Shown: positions 45,525 to 56,970 of the stretch, in pieces
How the letters are laid out: each line of letters opens with the position of its first letter
How positions within the stretch are numbered: the first letter of the stretch is position 1
Source of the DNA: Cololabis saira
Lineage: Eukaryota > Chordata > Actinopteri > Beloniformes > Belonidae
Assembly: GCF_033807715.1 (NCBI RefSeq)
Contig: NC_084597.1
Location: 13,666,170-13,730,169, forward strand
Length of the DNA: 64,000 bases
Reading direction: 5' to 3'
Made by a program: the position numbers and the translations under genes
Notes under the pieces: generated by a model
Told to the model about the DNA's origin: nothing
The model's database searches: none
The model's input: the letters and a program-made list of their open reading frames with translations, nothing else

Positions 45525-46599
45525 AGGGGACCTATTATGAAAAACACGTTTTTTCTTGTTTTAACATATATAAAGTGGTCTCCCCTCACCCTTCCAGCAC
45601 AGGGGAGACAAAATACCATGAAATTCTGCAAGGTCTCTGACCCCCGCCGAACAGAGTCCCCAAGTGTCACGTGTTTTTTTTTGAGCCGATTAAAATCTGC
45701 TCCCGTCGTGACGTCACGACGGGAGCAGATTTCCACAGGTTCAGCCTCCGCTGCTGAAACCACGCCCACAACCAGCTCTGTCCGCTGCTGGAGCGGTCCT
45801 TCCTTCAGCCAGTCGGACGCGGCGCCGCGGATCCGGGTTAAATCATCCAGGTTCCCGGGTGGTTTGGGAGCTGGGTCCTTGGGGGTCTGTCCCAGGCTGG
45901 ACCAGCTTCACCCTCCGAGATTTTCAGGCAAATCTGTCGGTTTGATCACCGGTAACCGACGATGCGCCGCGGATGCGCTGCGGAGCGATCTGTGCGCCCG
46001 CCGTGGAGTTGCGGCGCCCGTCGCGCAGCATCCGCCGGGTAGATCCGGCTGAAATTCCGCTGGTCGGTCCCCGGGAGTCCCTGCTACCAGTCCAGGCCGG
46101 TTCCTGCGGTCCCGGCCGGTCGGAACCGGTCAGATTCCCCGTTAAAGCCGCGGTGATGAGCGCTGCTCCAGCAGCACTGCTCCCGGGCGCCCGGCGTGGC
46201 TCCGGGGCCAGCGTTCAGCATCCGCCGGGTAGATCCGGCTTAAATAGTGCATAAATGTTATTTATATACAACTCATATTTTATTTTTTTAACAATAAAGT
46301 TTCCATTTGTGAAAATTCAGTGTTGTGATAATTTACAGGCTCGGGCTGCTCTGGCGGAGCGAGGTATAGCTCCTCCCCTGCTACACGTCATTCAGGGAGC
46401 CAATCAGCACAGAGCCTCATTATCATACCCCCCCCTTTCCTAAAAATGAGGCGCAGAAAAAGAGGTTAGAAGCGGTAAAACTAGTGACAGGGCCCACAGG
46501 CTGGATTTATGATTTATGTAGAAAAAACAAGCTTTAGATTGTTTTTCAGACATTCAAGGCCTGTTTAAAATATACATTAAATGCCATAATAGGTCACCT
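45525..46599. mobile_element. TTAA-flanked element, family B, copy 2
   Basis: Starts AGGGGACCTATTATGAAAAA and ends TTAAATGCCATAATAGGTCA then CCTT. TTAA lies at 45521-45524 and 46600-46603. It contains a perfect palindrome around CCGTCGTGACGTCACGACGG at about 45705-45725. A GC-rich interior (45842-46240) is shared in inverted orientation with the TACCGTATTTTC element at 27.7-28.0 kb. A sub-block with CAGCATCCGCCGGGTAGATC occurs twice (46026 and 46208). No transposase. Confidence 0.85.
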
Positions 46600-46684
46600 T
46601 TAAACTACCTTTAAAAAGGCTTTGTGAGTTCAATCCAGCTGAGGTAGCAGGGAGCTACGTGGGACTGGAAGACAGGATGTAGTG

Positions 46685-47413
46685 TAGGGTTGCCACCCGT
46701 CCCTTGAAATACGGAATTGTTCCGTAATTGGGAATTAAAAGCTGCGTTCCGTATTGAACCAATACGGACATATATTATGCTCTCATTTATTTATGTCATA
46801 ATATACAGGTGAAAGTCGGAAAATTTGAATATATTGCAAAACTTAATTTGTAGTAAAATCAACTTACGGTGAAACAAATATATTATTTCCCACTACATGC
46901 AAAGTGAGATATTTCAAGCCTTTATTTGTTATAATTTTGGGGATTATGGCTCACAGTTTATGAAAACCCCAAATAAAAAAATCTCAAAAAATGTGAATAT
47001 TTTATGAAACCAATAAACAATTCAACCATCAAAATTATAACAAATAAAGGCTTAACATATCTTGCTTTGCCTGTAATGAGACTATGTAATATACATGTAT
47101 TAGTTTCACATTTTAAGTTGAATTATTGAAATAAACTAACTTTTACACCATATTCTTCATCTGTAGGCTATATTCTACATCTGGGCTGATGTGGACATAC
47201 AGAGCATAGGAGGCTATTTCAGTTGCTAGTATGTTTGGCTGTCTGTACAGTCATGTAAGTTCAATGCTATTAAAGCACTTTAAATCAAAGCGTTTTGTTT
47301 TTTCATATAAAATAAATACATTTTAGAAGTTTTGGGGATGTCCCTTTTTTTGGCGCCTGCGCTGCTGAAATTGGGGTGTCCCTTATTTCTATTTCTGAAA
47401 GGTGGCAACCCTA
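46685..47413. mobile_element. hAT-type MITE with perfect 8-bp target duplication
   Basis: Ends TAGGGTTGCCACCCGTCCCT and AAGGTGGCAACCCTA, inverted over at least 13 bp. The target duplication ATGTAGTG is exact at 46677-46684 and 47414-47421. The flanks read CGTCCCTTGAAATACGGAAT at the left and GGGGTGTCCCTTATTTC at the right. A second, palindromic element is nested at 46801-47157. Non-coding. Confidence 0.92.
46801..47157. mobile_element. Palindromic MITE, right end truncated
   Basis: Left ATACAGGTGAAAGTCGGAAA with later CAAGCCTTTATTTGTTATAA. The right arm has TTATAACAAATAAAGGCTTA and TAGTTTCACATTTTAAGTTG, complementary to the left. The final inverse of GTGAAAGTCGGAAA is missing, so the right end was lost near 47157. 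A widespread fish repeat form, probably Tc1/mariner-type given a TA start. Confidence 0.75.
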
Positions 47414-47421
47414 ATGTAGTG

Positions 47422-49859
47422 TAAAGCAACCGTCAGCTCAGGATGAGAGCTACTACAGCAGACTAGTTTGCTTAGAGCCAGGATGGCAGGTTCGTTGGAG
47501 AAAGTTCACTATCTGGATCAGACTGCTTCCTCTGAGACCATTTCCTTTCTCCATCCAGATCCACCGTGGTATTTAAACTACAATGTCATAAATGCATGTC
47601 ACATGACTGTCTATGCTCCACTGGAAATAATCTTCGTAGCACGTTCCTCTTTAAAATATATTTCTCCTATTAAATACAGACTTTAGCTACATAACAGGAC
47701 AACAAAGTCAGCAGCGTTTCCTCTTCCATCTCCATGTTTTTATACTAGGGCTTGTTTTGGTTTTTATCTTCCAGTGGTGGTCACATGATATTGGCTCGAT
47801 AGTGAGCAACAGACCAAATCATGAAGTGAATGTGTGTAACTGCGCCACTGCTACAAGCGACTCGATTTTCCAGGTGATGCATCGCATTGATGGAGATTTA
47901 CTTTGGAGACTGAGGAAAGACAAGGTTTTCTGGGTCTGACTGAGGGAAGAGTACATACTCTGGGTCATTGAAACCCAGTCAAATGGTCGAATTTAAAAAT
48001 GAAACATGTAAACACTTGTTCATGTTCATCAACATTATGTCAACCGATGAAAGCTCCTGGTAAAAATATCAGGAGGCTTCAGAAGAGATTTTCAAAAGCC
48101 TCAATTGAGAAGCTGTGAAGCACATTTTGACACCACCCCTCCTTTTTACAGACATGCAAAGAAATAAGACTTTAAAACGAGCAGAAACTTTCAGTTAAAG
48201 CTAAAATCTCACAAATCCGACCAGACAGACAGCTCTCAGAGGTACTGCACATCCTAAATGCTCCTGATGGGATCTGAGCTTGTGCTGAGTGACACAGAAA
48301 AACCATGCTGCGCCCAAACCGTGCGCTTCTACGACCCATGGAAACCAGAGGTTGGAACTGGTTAGAGAACAAAAGTGTACACCAAATATCAACTACATTA
48401 TTTTGACTCTGAATTAAAGAAATAGGTCAACATTTTGGGAACTGACACAAACAAGAACCTGCAAGTATAAAAGCCCTCAAGGAATGTTCTGTATATAGGG
48501 TGCATGTGTGGTTGTCCTTGTAAAAACGTATAAATAACCTGGAATGTTTCAGAGGAAATCCTTTTTTCCAATATCTGTCAAATGTTTATTTGATGCTCTG
48601 GTCCCGACTTGCTTGATGGATGTCATGACTTTTAAATCTAGCCAAAGATTAAAGCACAAGTTTACAACTAAAATAGCTGAGTCAGGTGGCTTAGACTGAT
48701 ATGACTGCTTTGCAACCACGAATGTGCCCAAACACTACTTGCATGTTTGCCGGTTTATGTTTGTATGAAGAGACATGTGCCTGAGGAGACGCAGGGAAAC
48801 TATCTGAAACTGAACCGGTCATATAATCAGGTATGGCTATAAATGATGAGACTGATCCTCAGTTTGTTTAGACAAAATTTCCTTTGTGACCTTGTAGGTA
48901 CAATATAATTGCAGTCTGTTTGAAAACCTGCCGCATGCCTCGAGGATAAAAATGGTGACATGAACCAGTAAGAAAACATTCTCTTCGTTGTTAGCAAGTC
49001 AAAGAAACAAAGAAACATACACTGCGCAGGTTTGAATCAGTGTTTATTTACTTAAAAATGTTTCTTAATCTCATCAAGTAAATCTCAATTTCCAGAAAAA
49101 TTAAATAAAAAAACACTCACGGTGACAAACCATTTGAACAGACTAATTTGTGCATAGGAAAAAGTGATCGTCATCATAACAGGTTTAGTGTGAAGGAATT
49201 CAGATGAGGACGGGTGTGGCAGGATGGGATCAGAATATATGCCAGCGCCCACCGATCAAGACTAATGACTGTCTAATTAAATACTGATATGAAATGAGAG
49301 AGTAATTCTTTCACTCTTTCATCTAAACGAAAAGAAATTAACTAAAAAGGTAGAGTAGGTGATTCCTGGAACATGAATTTTGAAAAAAGTATACAACTAA
49401 GATACTCTTTTTACACTTTTTTTCCATAGACTGTAAAACTAACTGGACAAAACATCTGGAATGTCAACCATGGGCTTCCTGAAGAGTGACACGTACAGTC
49501 AAGGAAGTGAGCTAGAACACGCCCACCTCATTTCAATCAACGTTAACCATTGCCTCCAGCTTCTTCAGCCGGTCCACGCCGGAGGGGGGCTGGGAATTTG
49601 CAGTTTACAGGGAAATTTTCAAGTTTTCCTGTTGAAATCAGAAATGACCACTGGGATTACGCAACGCTGGGTAAACTTAAGCTGTCAACTGCTTAACTGA
49701 GCTTCGTATCATGGCGATGACTGATGAGGAAGTGATGATGGCTAGCAATTGGCTAATCAAAAGTCTACACCCATAATTATACATAGATTTATTGCTTTAC
49801 GTGATTTTATCTGATGTTTTACGAAAACAAAATTCAGCCCGCGTACAGTTGGGTGGATG
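47422..49859. other. No gene recognised
   Basis: AT-rich to mixed. Short frames at 47757-47939, 48172-48392, 49461-49700 show no motif. The stretch 49340-49740 looks like fish repeat DNA (for example CCATTGCCTCCAGCTTCTTC), but I see no termini. Confidence 0.4.
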
Positions 49860-49863
49860 TTAA

Positions 49864-50540
49864 AGGAGCTGTATGTAAGAGCAATAATAAAACGAATCAT
49901 AAAATGACCCGATATGTCAACAGACATTTAAAAATCATGTTCATTTCAAATACTTCTGTCACTGACAACAGCACTCAAGCCAGGATATTCCAGTTTAAAA
50001 AGAGGAGTTGCAGCCCTCAACTGATGTTGATGTTGTCATTTTTTGTTTTGGCCTGAAGCTCCACCCTCCACCTATCTCCCAATCACCAAGTCAGTATTGT
50101 TTCTGAAGCTCCACCCTTCACCTATCTCCCAATCACCAAGTCAGTATTGTTTCTGAAGCTCCACCCTCCACCTATCTCCCAATCACCAAGTCAGTATTGT
50201 TTCTGAAGCTCCACCCTTCACCTATCTCCCAATCACCAAGTCAGTATTGTTTCTGAAGCTCCACCCTCCACCTATCTCCCAATCACCAAGTCAGTATTGT
50301 TTCGGCATCCGGGTTGCCAGCTCGGCTCTAATTATCGCAGCCATGGCAGCCTACGTTCCTGCTGCATTCTGCAGCCTACCTGGCAACCTCTGGTTGGGGG
50401 GAGGAGGGAGAGGGTACACGCCGCTCAACAATATTTTGAAAGTGACTGCAGTACCAGTTTTGGCCATTTCTTTAAAACTAGAAACCAAAATTGTTTTGTG
50501 ACTTGGTTTGATTTTTGCTGCAAAGTTAGGTCGTTTTAAC
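49864..50540. mobile_element. TTAA-type element, family C, right end not found
   Basis: TTAA at 49860-49863 is followed by AGGAGCTGTATGTAAGAGCA, the start of a common fish MITE. The interior contains a five-unit satellite and then CTGCATTCTGCAGCCTACCT. The matching right end was not found, so it is truncated or has recombined. The end coordinate is approximate. Confidence 0.5.
50053..50302. repeat. 50-bp satellite, five units alternating A-B-A-B-A
   Basis: Five head-to-tail 50-bp units starting CTGAAGCTCCACCCT, each containing CACCAAGTCAGTATTGTTT. Units 1, 3 and 5 read CACCCTCCACC, and units 2 and 4 read CACCCTTCACC; otherwise they are identical. The strict alternation points to growth by a 100-bp step. 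Confidence 0.97.
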
Positions 50541-51505
50541 ATGGCAGTCAATGGAGACAAGAATGACAGTGCTCTTTCCCTTTATTATTATTTTCTTGAA
50601 GGAGTGCGCTTCATCACCAGTGAAACATCCATGGTTCCATCCAAAACGAGATCGACATTTCAGACGAGTAACATCTGGGTCAGACAAGGTCAAGTGCTCA
50701 CATAGCTGCTTGCTGCTGGGGCCTGTTGAATCATGGGTAAAACTTGGCTCTATAAAGCTTATTTGTGTATAGGATGAAAGCTCTGGCATTGATTTGATAA
50801 TTATAATTCATCTCTCTCTCTCACACACTCTGCCTTACACAGCGTGAAAGCTGCAGGGCGTGAAGTACCTGATGTTTTCTCTTTCCCTGCTGCTCGAGGG
50901 ACATAGTTTGCAGTTGTTGAAACTTGTTCCTCTAAAGCTTATGTTAAAACCGCACCTGACTGTTGAGTTGATGAACTTAATTATAGCCACAACCGTCTGT
51001 GGTGCTTTATGAATGCACTGATTGAGAGGAAAAACTGGAACACGTGAAAAAAAAGGGAAAAAAAACTGTGTACAAGCAAACGTTGGTACACAAACAGGAG
51101 CCCGTGCCAGGTGAAACTCAACACTTGTCACATAATTCTGGCACGTCCAAAATGTCAGGAGAGATCTCTCCTAAAAAAAGCTGCCAGGTCTTATCATTTA
51201 ATGCACACTCACACAGATATTCACAAATAACTCCAAAGCACAGTAAGCAAAGATAAAACACTGGTTTCTCCGTTCTCTTCACCTGTTGTTGAGATAGAAC
51301 ATACTGTGAGTACAGAGGCAACACTTTTAGGTCATGAGTCATGACTCGGAAATGCTTTAGTGGCTCAGGGGTGTGAGGAACATTCAAAAATGTTCCCTAT
51401 TTTTGTCATATAGTCACATATATTATGAGTCATGGATATAGTTACTTCTGAATCCATGTCATGCAGTCAACTAGAATAAGTAAATGTAAGATCTGAAACC
51501 CTGAT
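50541..51505. other. No gene recognised
   Basis: AT-rich with overlapping short frames on both strands at 50551-50789 and 50835-51131, none with a motif. A (TC)n run near 50811-50822. Confidence 0.45.
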
Positions 51506-51509
51506 TTAA

Positions 51510-51848
51510 AGGAGCTTGAGGCTCCTTTTAAGAAATGAGACTCTCTAGCGCCACCCTTCACCACGACGGCCGTCGCGGGTACTGCAGCCAACAGTGAAGC
51601 CGGCACGGGAGAACGAGGAGAACGTGCATGCAGCGTCATGTGACGTCACATCCGCAGCCCAGCGCGGGAAATTTGGGCCCGAATTGCAGCACATTTTGCA
51701 GCACACAGCCTGTTCAAGGCAACGGAGAGATACACTAGAGGGCTCATTCTTTTGGGTTTGGAACGCTTCATCTGACATTATTACTAGAAAACTTAAAACA
51801 TATACAAATTTTTTCATAAATTCTGCCTCAATCCGGCCTCAAGCTCCT
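51510..51848. mobile_element. TTAA-flanked MITE, family A, copy 2
   Basis: 339 bp with termini AGGAGCTTGAGGCTCC and GGCCTCAAGCTCCTT. TTAA at 51506-51509 and 51849-51852. Reverse orientation to 2007-2346, with conserved blocks including AGCGTCATGTGACGTCACAT. It differs by a handful of substitutions and short indels. Confidence 0.88.
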
Positions 51849-51852
51849 TTAA

Positions 51853-52164
51853 AACAGAGCTTGGTGCAACTAAAAGACATTTGTAATATAGTGTGAATCA
51901 AAAACATGTGCTTGATGTTCATATAAATATCTTGTAGATGGTCCCAGTACTTGAAGAATCAAATTTTCTTAGTGAAGTGAAATCTCTGTTTTTTTGGCAG
52001 TTTTAGTTCCGGTGTGGTCCAGAGTAACCAATGCAGCCAGAACTGCATTATAGCGCAACTAAACATGCATCCCTTAAAATGTTTCGTCATGCTGTGGTCA
52101 CAGTATGCAAAAGCACTTCACACAACATGTATCATAAAACAGCCTTTACTGGTGAAAAAAAAAA
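51853..52164. other. No gene recognised
   Basis: Short AT-rich stretch; nothing supported. Confidence 0.5.
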
Positions 52165-52436
52165 CTGTCACGTTGAGAACGGAATAGCACCCAGATGCAG
52201 GAGAGACGAGGAGGCAGGAGTTCCAAGGAACAGTGATTTAAAAAAGCAAAAAGTGCTGCTGAGCAGGATCAACCAAAAAACACAAGAGCTTAAACTTGAC
52301 AAGATCCAAAACAGTGCAGTAGAAACAGTACGGACCAGCAGGGATGAAGGGAAAGACAAGACAAGATATACACAGAAGGCTTGACGAGAGACAGGTGCAA
52401 ACAATCACGGCAGATGGGAACCAGGGAAGTCCAGAT
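52165..52436. repeat. Probable fish dispersed repeat
   Basis: Starts GTCACGTTGAGAACGGAATA and ends CGGCAGATGGGAACCAGGGA. The last part matches 16335-16362. The form (CACGTTGAGAAC, CAGATGCAGGAGA, GAGACAGGTG) is familiar from a common fish repeat. A related piece may lie at 62281-62570. Confidence 0.5.
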
Positions 52437-52991
52437 AAAAGGCTCTGTTGTTCACCTTATTTGGGCTAATGTTTCCTCATGACATTGTGTTGTGATGCAA
52501 GTTGCATGTGTAATGCTTGTCTCCGAGTGAACACATTAACACCGCATCCTGCCCTGCCCACAACGTCCGACCGAGGCTGCTGGCGTTGCATGGATTCTGA
52601 ATGGCGGTAAGAGAAGCTGTAGGTGAAGTAAGCACACGGAGATGTTGCCATTGGTCCTGGGAGCTGTTCTCCGCGTGTTTGTGCGTCAATGACAAGTGGG
52701 GCTGTTGTTCCTGTGTGTTGTTGGAGTTTGCATGGTTACATGGTTGTGTTCAGACTGTTGCTGTGGAATCCTTCACAATATGTCCCATCTCCCAGTAGAC
52801 ACCGAGCCACTGTCCTACGATCAGTGTTACAGGAGATTCAGCACAAAAAAAGGCTCCTCCTTCAGCAGTGACGTCAACGTATGACAGCAGATCTGGGCAG
52901 ATTTAGAGGAGTACAGATGGACATGTTGCAGTTGATGAACACTGTACGTGATCATCAATCAGTCAGCACAAGGGGCACATGTCATACCTCC
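52437..52991 (+). repeat. Unidentified ~540-bp repeat, copy 2
   Basis: Colinear with 29702-30236 in the same orientation. It holds about 50 bp (near 52685-52740, around GACAAGTGGGGCTGTTGT) missing from copy 1, so copy 2 is probably closer to the original. The preserved peptide PLSYDQCYRRFST is again present. Family unknown. Confidence 0.8.
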
Positions 52992-54046
52992 TGACCCAGA
53001 TAATAATAATAATAATGAATGCCTTCTGTATTAGGAGACTTGTGGTTTGTTTATTTTCATGGTGTGGAAAAAAGGTACATTCACAGAAGCCCATACTAGT
53101 TCATGCATAGTTAATGTATTTGCTGTAATAAAAAACCTTTCTAAATAAACTTGCATTGTTTTCACGGCCTGACAAATAAAAGGTTTTTCTGTCACACAAT
53201 TCTTTCAACTCTGAAATTTTCTTCAAGATAATGGAAAACAATCGTCTCATTCTCGTGAACAGAATATCATGTATCTTATTGTCTTGTAAGTAAAAGTATA
53301 TCACCACACCCCTAATCATGATCCCTGTGTGGCACTTTTGTATCATATGTGTCATTTGCACCTCGTTTTTTGCTGGAGGAATTCTAACATTCTCTTCCTT
53401 GCTTCCTCTGACGAGGTCCTCTTTGGTGTTTCTGGTACATCTGCTATAATGAATCTTCTTAGAGTAGTGACACACATTTTTTGTTATATCTAGGCAGAGA
53501 TATTGATGTTGGTGCATGACATTACCGTAATGCACGGACATAAACAACAAATGAAAACAGATAAGACATCCACCTGATCATCTGTTTGTCCATTCATCTG
53601 GCCATCCATCCAATCCTTCCCACTTGTTCAACGCTACATCTGATCAACCCTTTCCCCATGATTTTGTAAACAACTCTTGTCACAAATATCTCTGTGTGAT
53701 TACTTTCATTGTAAAAAATGCATATTGTAGCTTGCTTTATCTCTAGCTGGCTGGTTAGCGTACAATTTGCAAGGCACAAACACAAATGCCTGCAGTTATC
53801 TATTCGGTCCATTTTTTGAACCACTTATCCAAGAGCAGGTTATTGGGTTAAGGGTCACAGTCCCCGTACCTCGTCAAACCTATTCAGCCAGGTGATAGAG
53901 TTCAACACAGGGGAAAAAACGTTATTCCCAAGTTAGCACAGATATATAATCTCTCCAACAAGTTCTTGTTCCGCTCAGTGGTGTTTTTCTACTGTGACAC
54001 ATTTGAAACCTCTTCCCTACAAGGTATCTGTAAGGCATCCTCACTA
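52992..54046. other. No gene recognised
   Basis: Starts with a short (ATA)n run. A 149-codon minus-strand frame (53101-53550) has a lysine/histidine-rich translation without motif; I do not treat it as a gene. 53570-53640 has CATC-rich simple sequence. Confidence 0.45.
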
Positions 54047-54732
54047 AGGCTGCGTCCCAATTGACCCCCTCGCCCTCGTTTTCTTCACTACCCCTAACTT
54101 TTGCGCGTTCCCGTGAAGGTAGTGGTGTCCCGATTCCTCTTTTCACCTAGGGGGAGGGGGCATAACGAGGGCTAGGGGCTGAGAATAGCCCCTTCAAATC
54201 GAGTGTTTTCAGATGCTGACTTCGCGAGCGAGGGGGTATGAAAATTTCCCAGAATGCTTTTCGTCGTCATTTGCGGACTGAATAAAAAAAAAAAACATGG
54301 CGGACATTTCTTAGTGAATAAATCAATATTTTGAGTAAGTTTCTGCATAAAAATGCGTTTTGATTACATTTCTAGCGACACATCTATATTTTACTTTCAT
54401 AATATTCACTCAGTGAATGTACATAATCCCTTTTTTGTCCGTTATTTGGATAAACTGAGCCCCGGTTGCAGATCCTAAAGGTTACCTTTATGCCTGAAAA
54501 AATATTAAAATTTAATAAAGTGCCATATTAACAGCGCTACAGCTGAAATTAAAACAGCTTTTGGCTCTCAGCTTCCTGATCAGGGTAGGGATGAAAACGA
54601 GGGGAAGTAGGAGAATGGGACAGGCAGCTGGGCCAAGTGCCCTAGATTTCAAGTGCCCTAAAATCTCCCCCTTCTTTTTTAGGGCTTAGGGAAGAAAAGA
54701 AGGGCGAGTGAAGGGGAATTGGGATTGGGCCT
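54047..54732. mobile_element. DNA element with GCGTCCCAATT ends
   Basis: Left AGGCTGCGTCCCAATTGACC, right GGGGAATTGGGATTGGGCCT, flanked by TAA on both sides (54045-54047 and 54732-54734, overlapping the ends). The right half contains the complement of CGCTGTTAATATGCCACTTT and TCAGTTTATCCAAATAA, shared with 42480-42570 and 9230-9290. TAA would fit PIF/Harbinger. No transposase; part of the interior carries a poly-A run and ACATGGCGGACAT. Confidence 0.75.
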
Positions 54733-54734
54733 AA

Positions 54735-56359
54735 ATGTCCAAACCAAAAGGCTCATTTTGAAGTACTGACTACTCTGAGTGATGACAGAGCTCTCCACCC
54801 TGTCCCTATACTGAGCCCAGCCATCCTTCTTTGGAGGATAGACATTTCAGCCTCTTACATTCATGAGTACAGTACATTCTTTTGGTCAGTAGTCAAAGTC
54901 CATGACCAGGGATGAGGGTCAGAATGCAAACTCACTGATAAATTGAAAACTTTGATTCCAGCTCAGCTTTCTTTTCACAACAACAGATCTGTTCAAGCTT
55001 CTGTACCAATAAGCAGTTTCAGTGGCCAGATACTGTATCTCCTCTAAGTCTGGCTTCAGGGCTAAGTCATCAGTATCCCTAACCAGGATGAGGTATATAG
55101 GTGGCTTCTTGAATTAATTATAACTGTTTTTTTTATCACATTTTGTCTACTGCCTCACCCTGGATCAATGTTCCTTGGAAAAGCAAACTTCTTCTGATGA
55201 TATTAGTGCCTGGAATCACTGGTTACCTCAAACCTTTCACAATGACAACATTGTGATTCATAAACAGGCCGCCTTTGTTTAATCAGATGCTATATTTGAT
55301 CCGTCGTAGGGAGGCCATGACTTTTTCCAGACCACGGTGAATATTGTGATGACAGCTTTGGCTGTGGTGCAGGTTTTATGTTACAATTGCTGAATCACAG
55401 CACATGGGCACCTTTTATCTGTATTTTTGAAATTGGATTCCCAACGTCAATATAATACTTATTGTGGGATATTACATTATAAAAAAAACAGCACACACAC
55501 ACACACACTCCTTAATATCTAACTATTAACTCCAGTCCCACTCAATTTGGTTGATGATGGATACAGCTTCAAAATATAAACTTGAATCCAAAACTACGGA
55601 CATAACGCGGTCAAAACTATTACGATTAAAATGAATGGAAATTAAATTATTAATGAGGATCAGAGGTTTGAGTCCTCGGTGAGGAGATGTGAAGCTGCAA
55701 TGAAAAGAATAAAGTTTGTGAATCCCAATTGTGAATTAAATGGTTTTCTGCATCGATTTCTCATAAAATATGATCTGATCTCCATCTAAACCACAATAAC
55801 AGACAAACAGTGTGCTTAAGCGGATAGCACACAATTATAACTTCCAGCTGTCTTTTCTGAACATATCCATAAGACTTTTATAGTCCTGGAGAAAAAAAAT
55901 AAGTACAATTGTATGATAACTACTTACACAGAAACTTAAAGTCAGCAGTTAACACAACCGGAGTCCAAATAATGAAGTGAGTTTAAAGGTTTGGTTCAGA
56001 CTAAGACATTTTAGATTTGACTTTCAGGAGAAGCACTTGCTGACGTGAACTGCGTCTCTTAAAATTGGGAGCTCTAAGGACATGATCAAGACTGGTTGAT
56101 GTGCATAAGGCTGGAAATAAGGCACAAAGTAATCTCAAAGCAAACATCAGTCCGCAGCATGACAAATCACAGTAGTGCGGCTACTCTTCTTAGAAATGCA
56201 TGCCCAACGTAGACTCCTCATTGGAGGGGATATCACAAGTAACTGATAATGGTCTGAAGACATTTACTGGAACTGTAAATTGTCTCTGTTCAAGAGTCTG
56301 CCATATGCACGTCATTGAACCATAGCAGAAGACTGAAACTTTGCCAAATAGCAGTCCAT
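54735..56359. other. No gene; (CA)n at about 55487-55508
   Basis: AT-rich with a short CA microsatellite. No repeat termini or open frames of note. Confidence 0.45.
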
Positions 56360-56830
56360 AATAACATTTGGATGTCTTATGGACGGATGAAACAAAAGTT
56401 AAGTTGATGAATGGGACCATGTATGATACAAAAGGGGCAAAACAAGCCGACATCAAAGCATCATCCCAGTCGTCAAGGATGGAGGTGGGAGCGTCATGTT
56501 TTGGGCTTGCTTTCCTGCCTCAGACTGGATATTTCCCAAATACATTTCCAAGGGATTTCAGGGTGTCTGTCTACCAGCTGAAGCACAGTGGCTCTAAGCA
56601 CTGCAGTACATTTCTTCCACAGATTGACTTCAGAAAATAAAAAACCGTTTGGAGTAACCCAGTCAGAGACCAGACATTAACCCAGCAGAGGTATTGTGGA
56701 ATGACCTCAGGAGAGCCATTCACATCTCATACCCTACAGATGTGTCTGACGTGAAGCAGATCTGCAAAGATGAATGCTCAAAAATTCCTCAAACGTTATA
56801 CAAATCTGATTCACAGTGTCCAACAAGTGT
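56360..56830 (+). pseudogene. Tc1-like transposase fragment
   Basis: DVLWTDETKVKLM corresponds to the block with the first catalytic Asp. The next part gives GGGSVMFWACFPAS by frameshift near 56480. SQRPDINPAEVLWNDLRRAI (about 56665-56730) matches the end of the catalytic core with its acidic residue, followed by KQICKDECSKIPQ. It is a different family from the elements at 16.8 and 19.2 kb. The N-terminus and inverted repeats were not found. Confidence 0.7.
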
Positions 56831-56970
56831 TTGATTGAAGTAAATGAGGCAGAAGAAGTCACATCCAGGTATAAAAGCAGGATAAATTATAACGGTTTGT
56901 GTGTTATCAGCTTAAGAACATTGTGTTTTTCTATTATTGTGACTTCAATGAAAGTTAAATCATATTTTAA

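Noticed and set aside
45537..46254. Frames of 171 and 93 codons
   Set aside because: They sit in TTAA family B DNA. The matching reading in the other copy reflects shared terminal sequence, not a conserved protein.
50053..50302. CRISPR-like array
   Set aside because: The units are contiguous with no spacers, and the host is a vertebrate; it is a satellite.
53101..53550. 149-codon minus-strand frame as a gene
   Set aside because: AT-rich, low-complexity translation without motif, start context or neighbours that support it.
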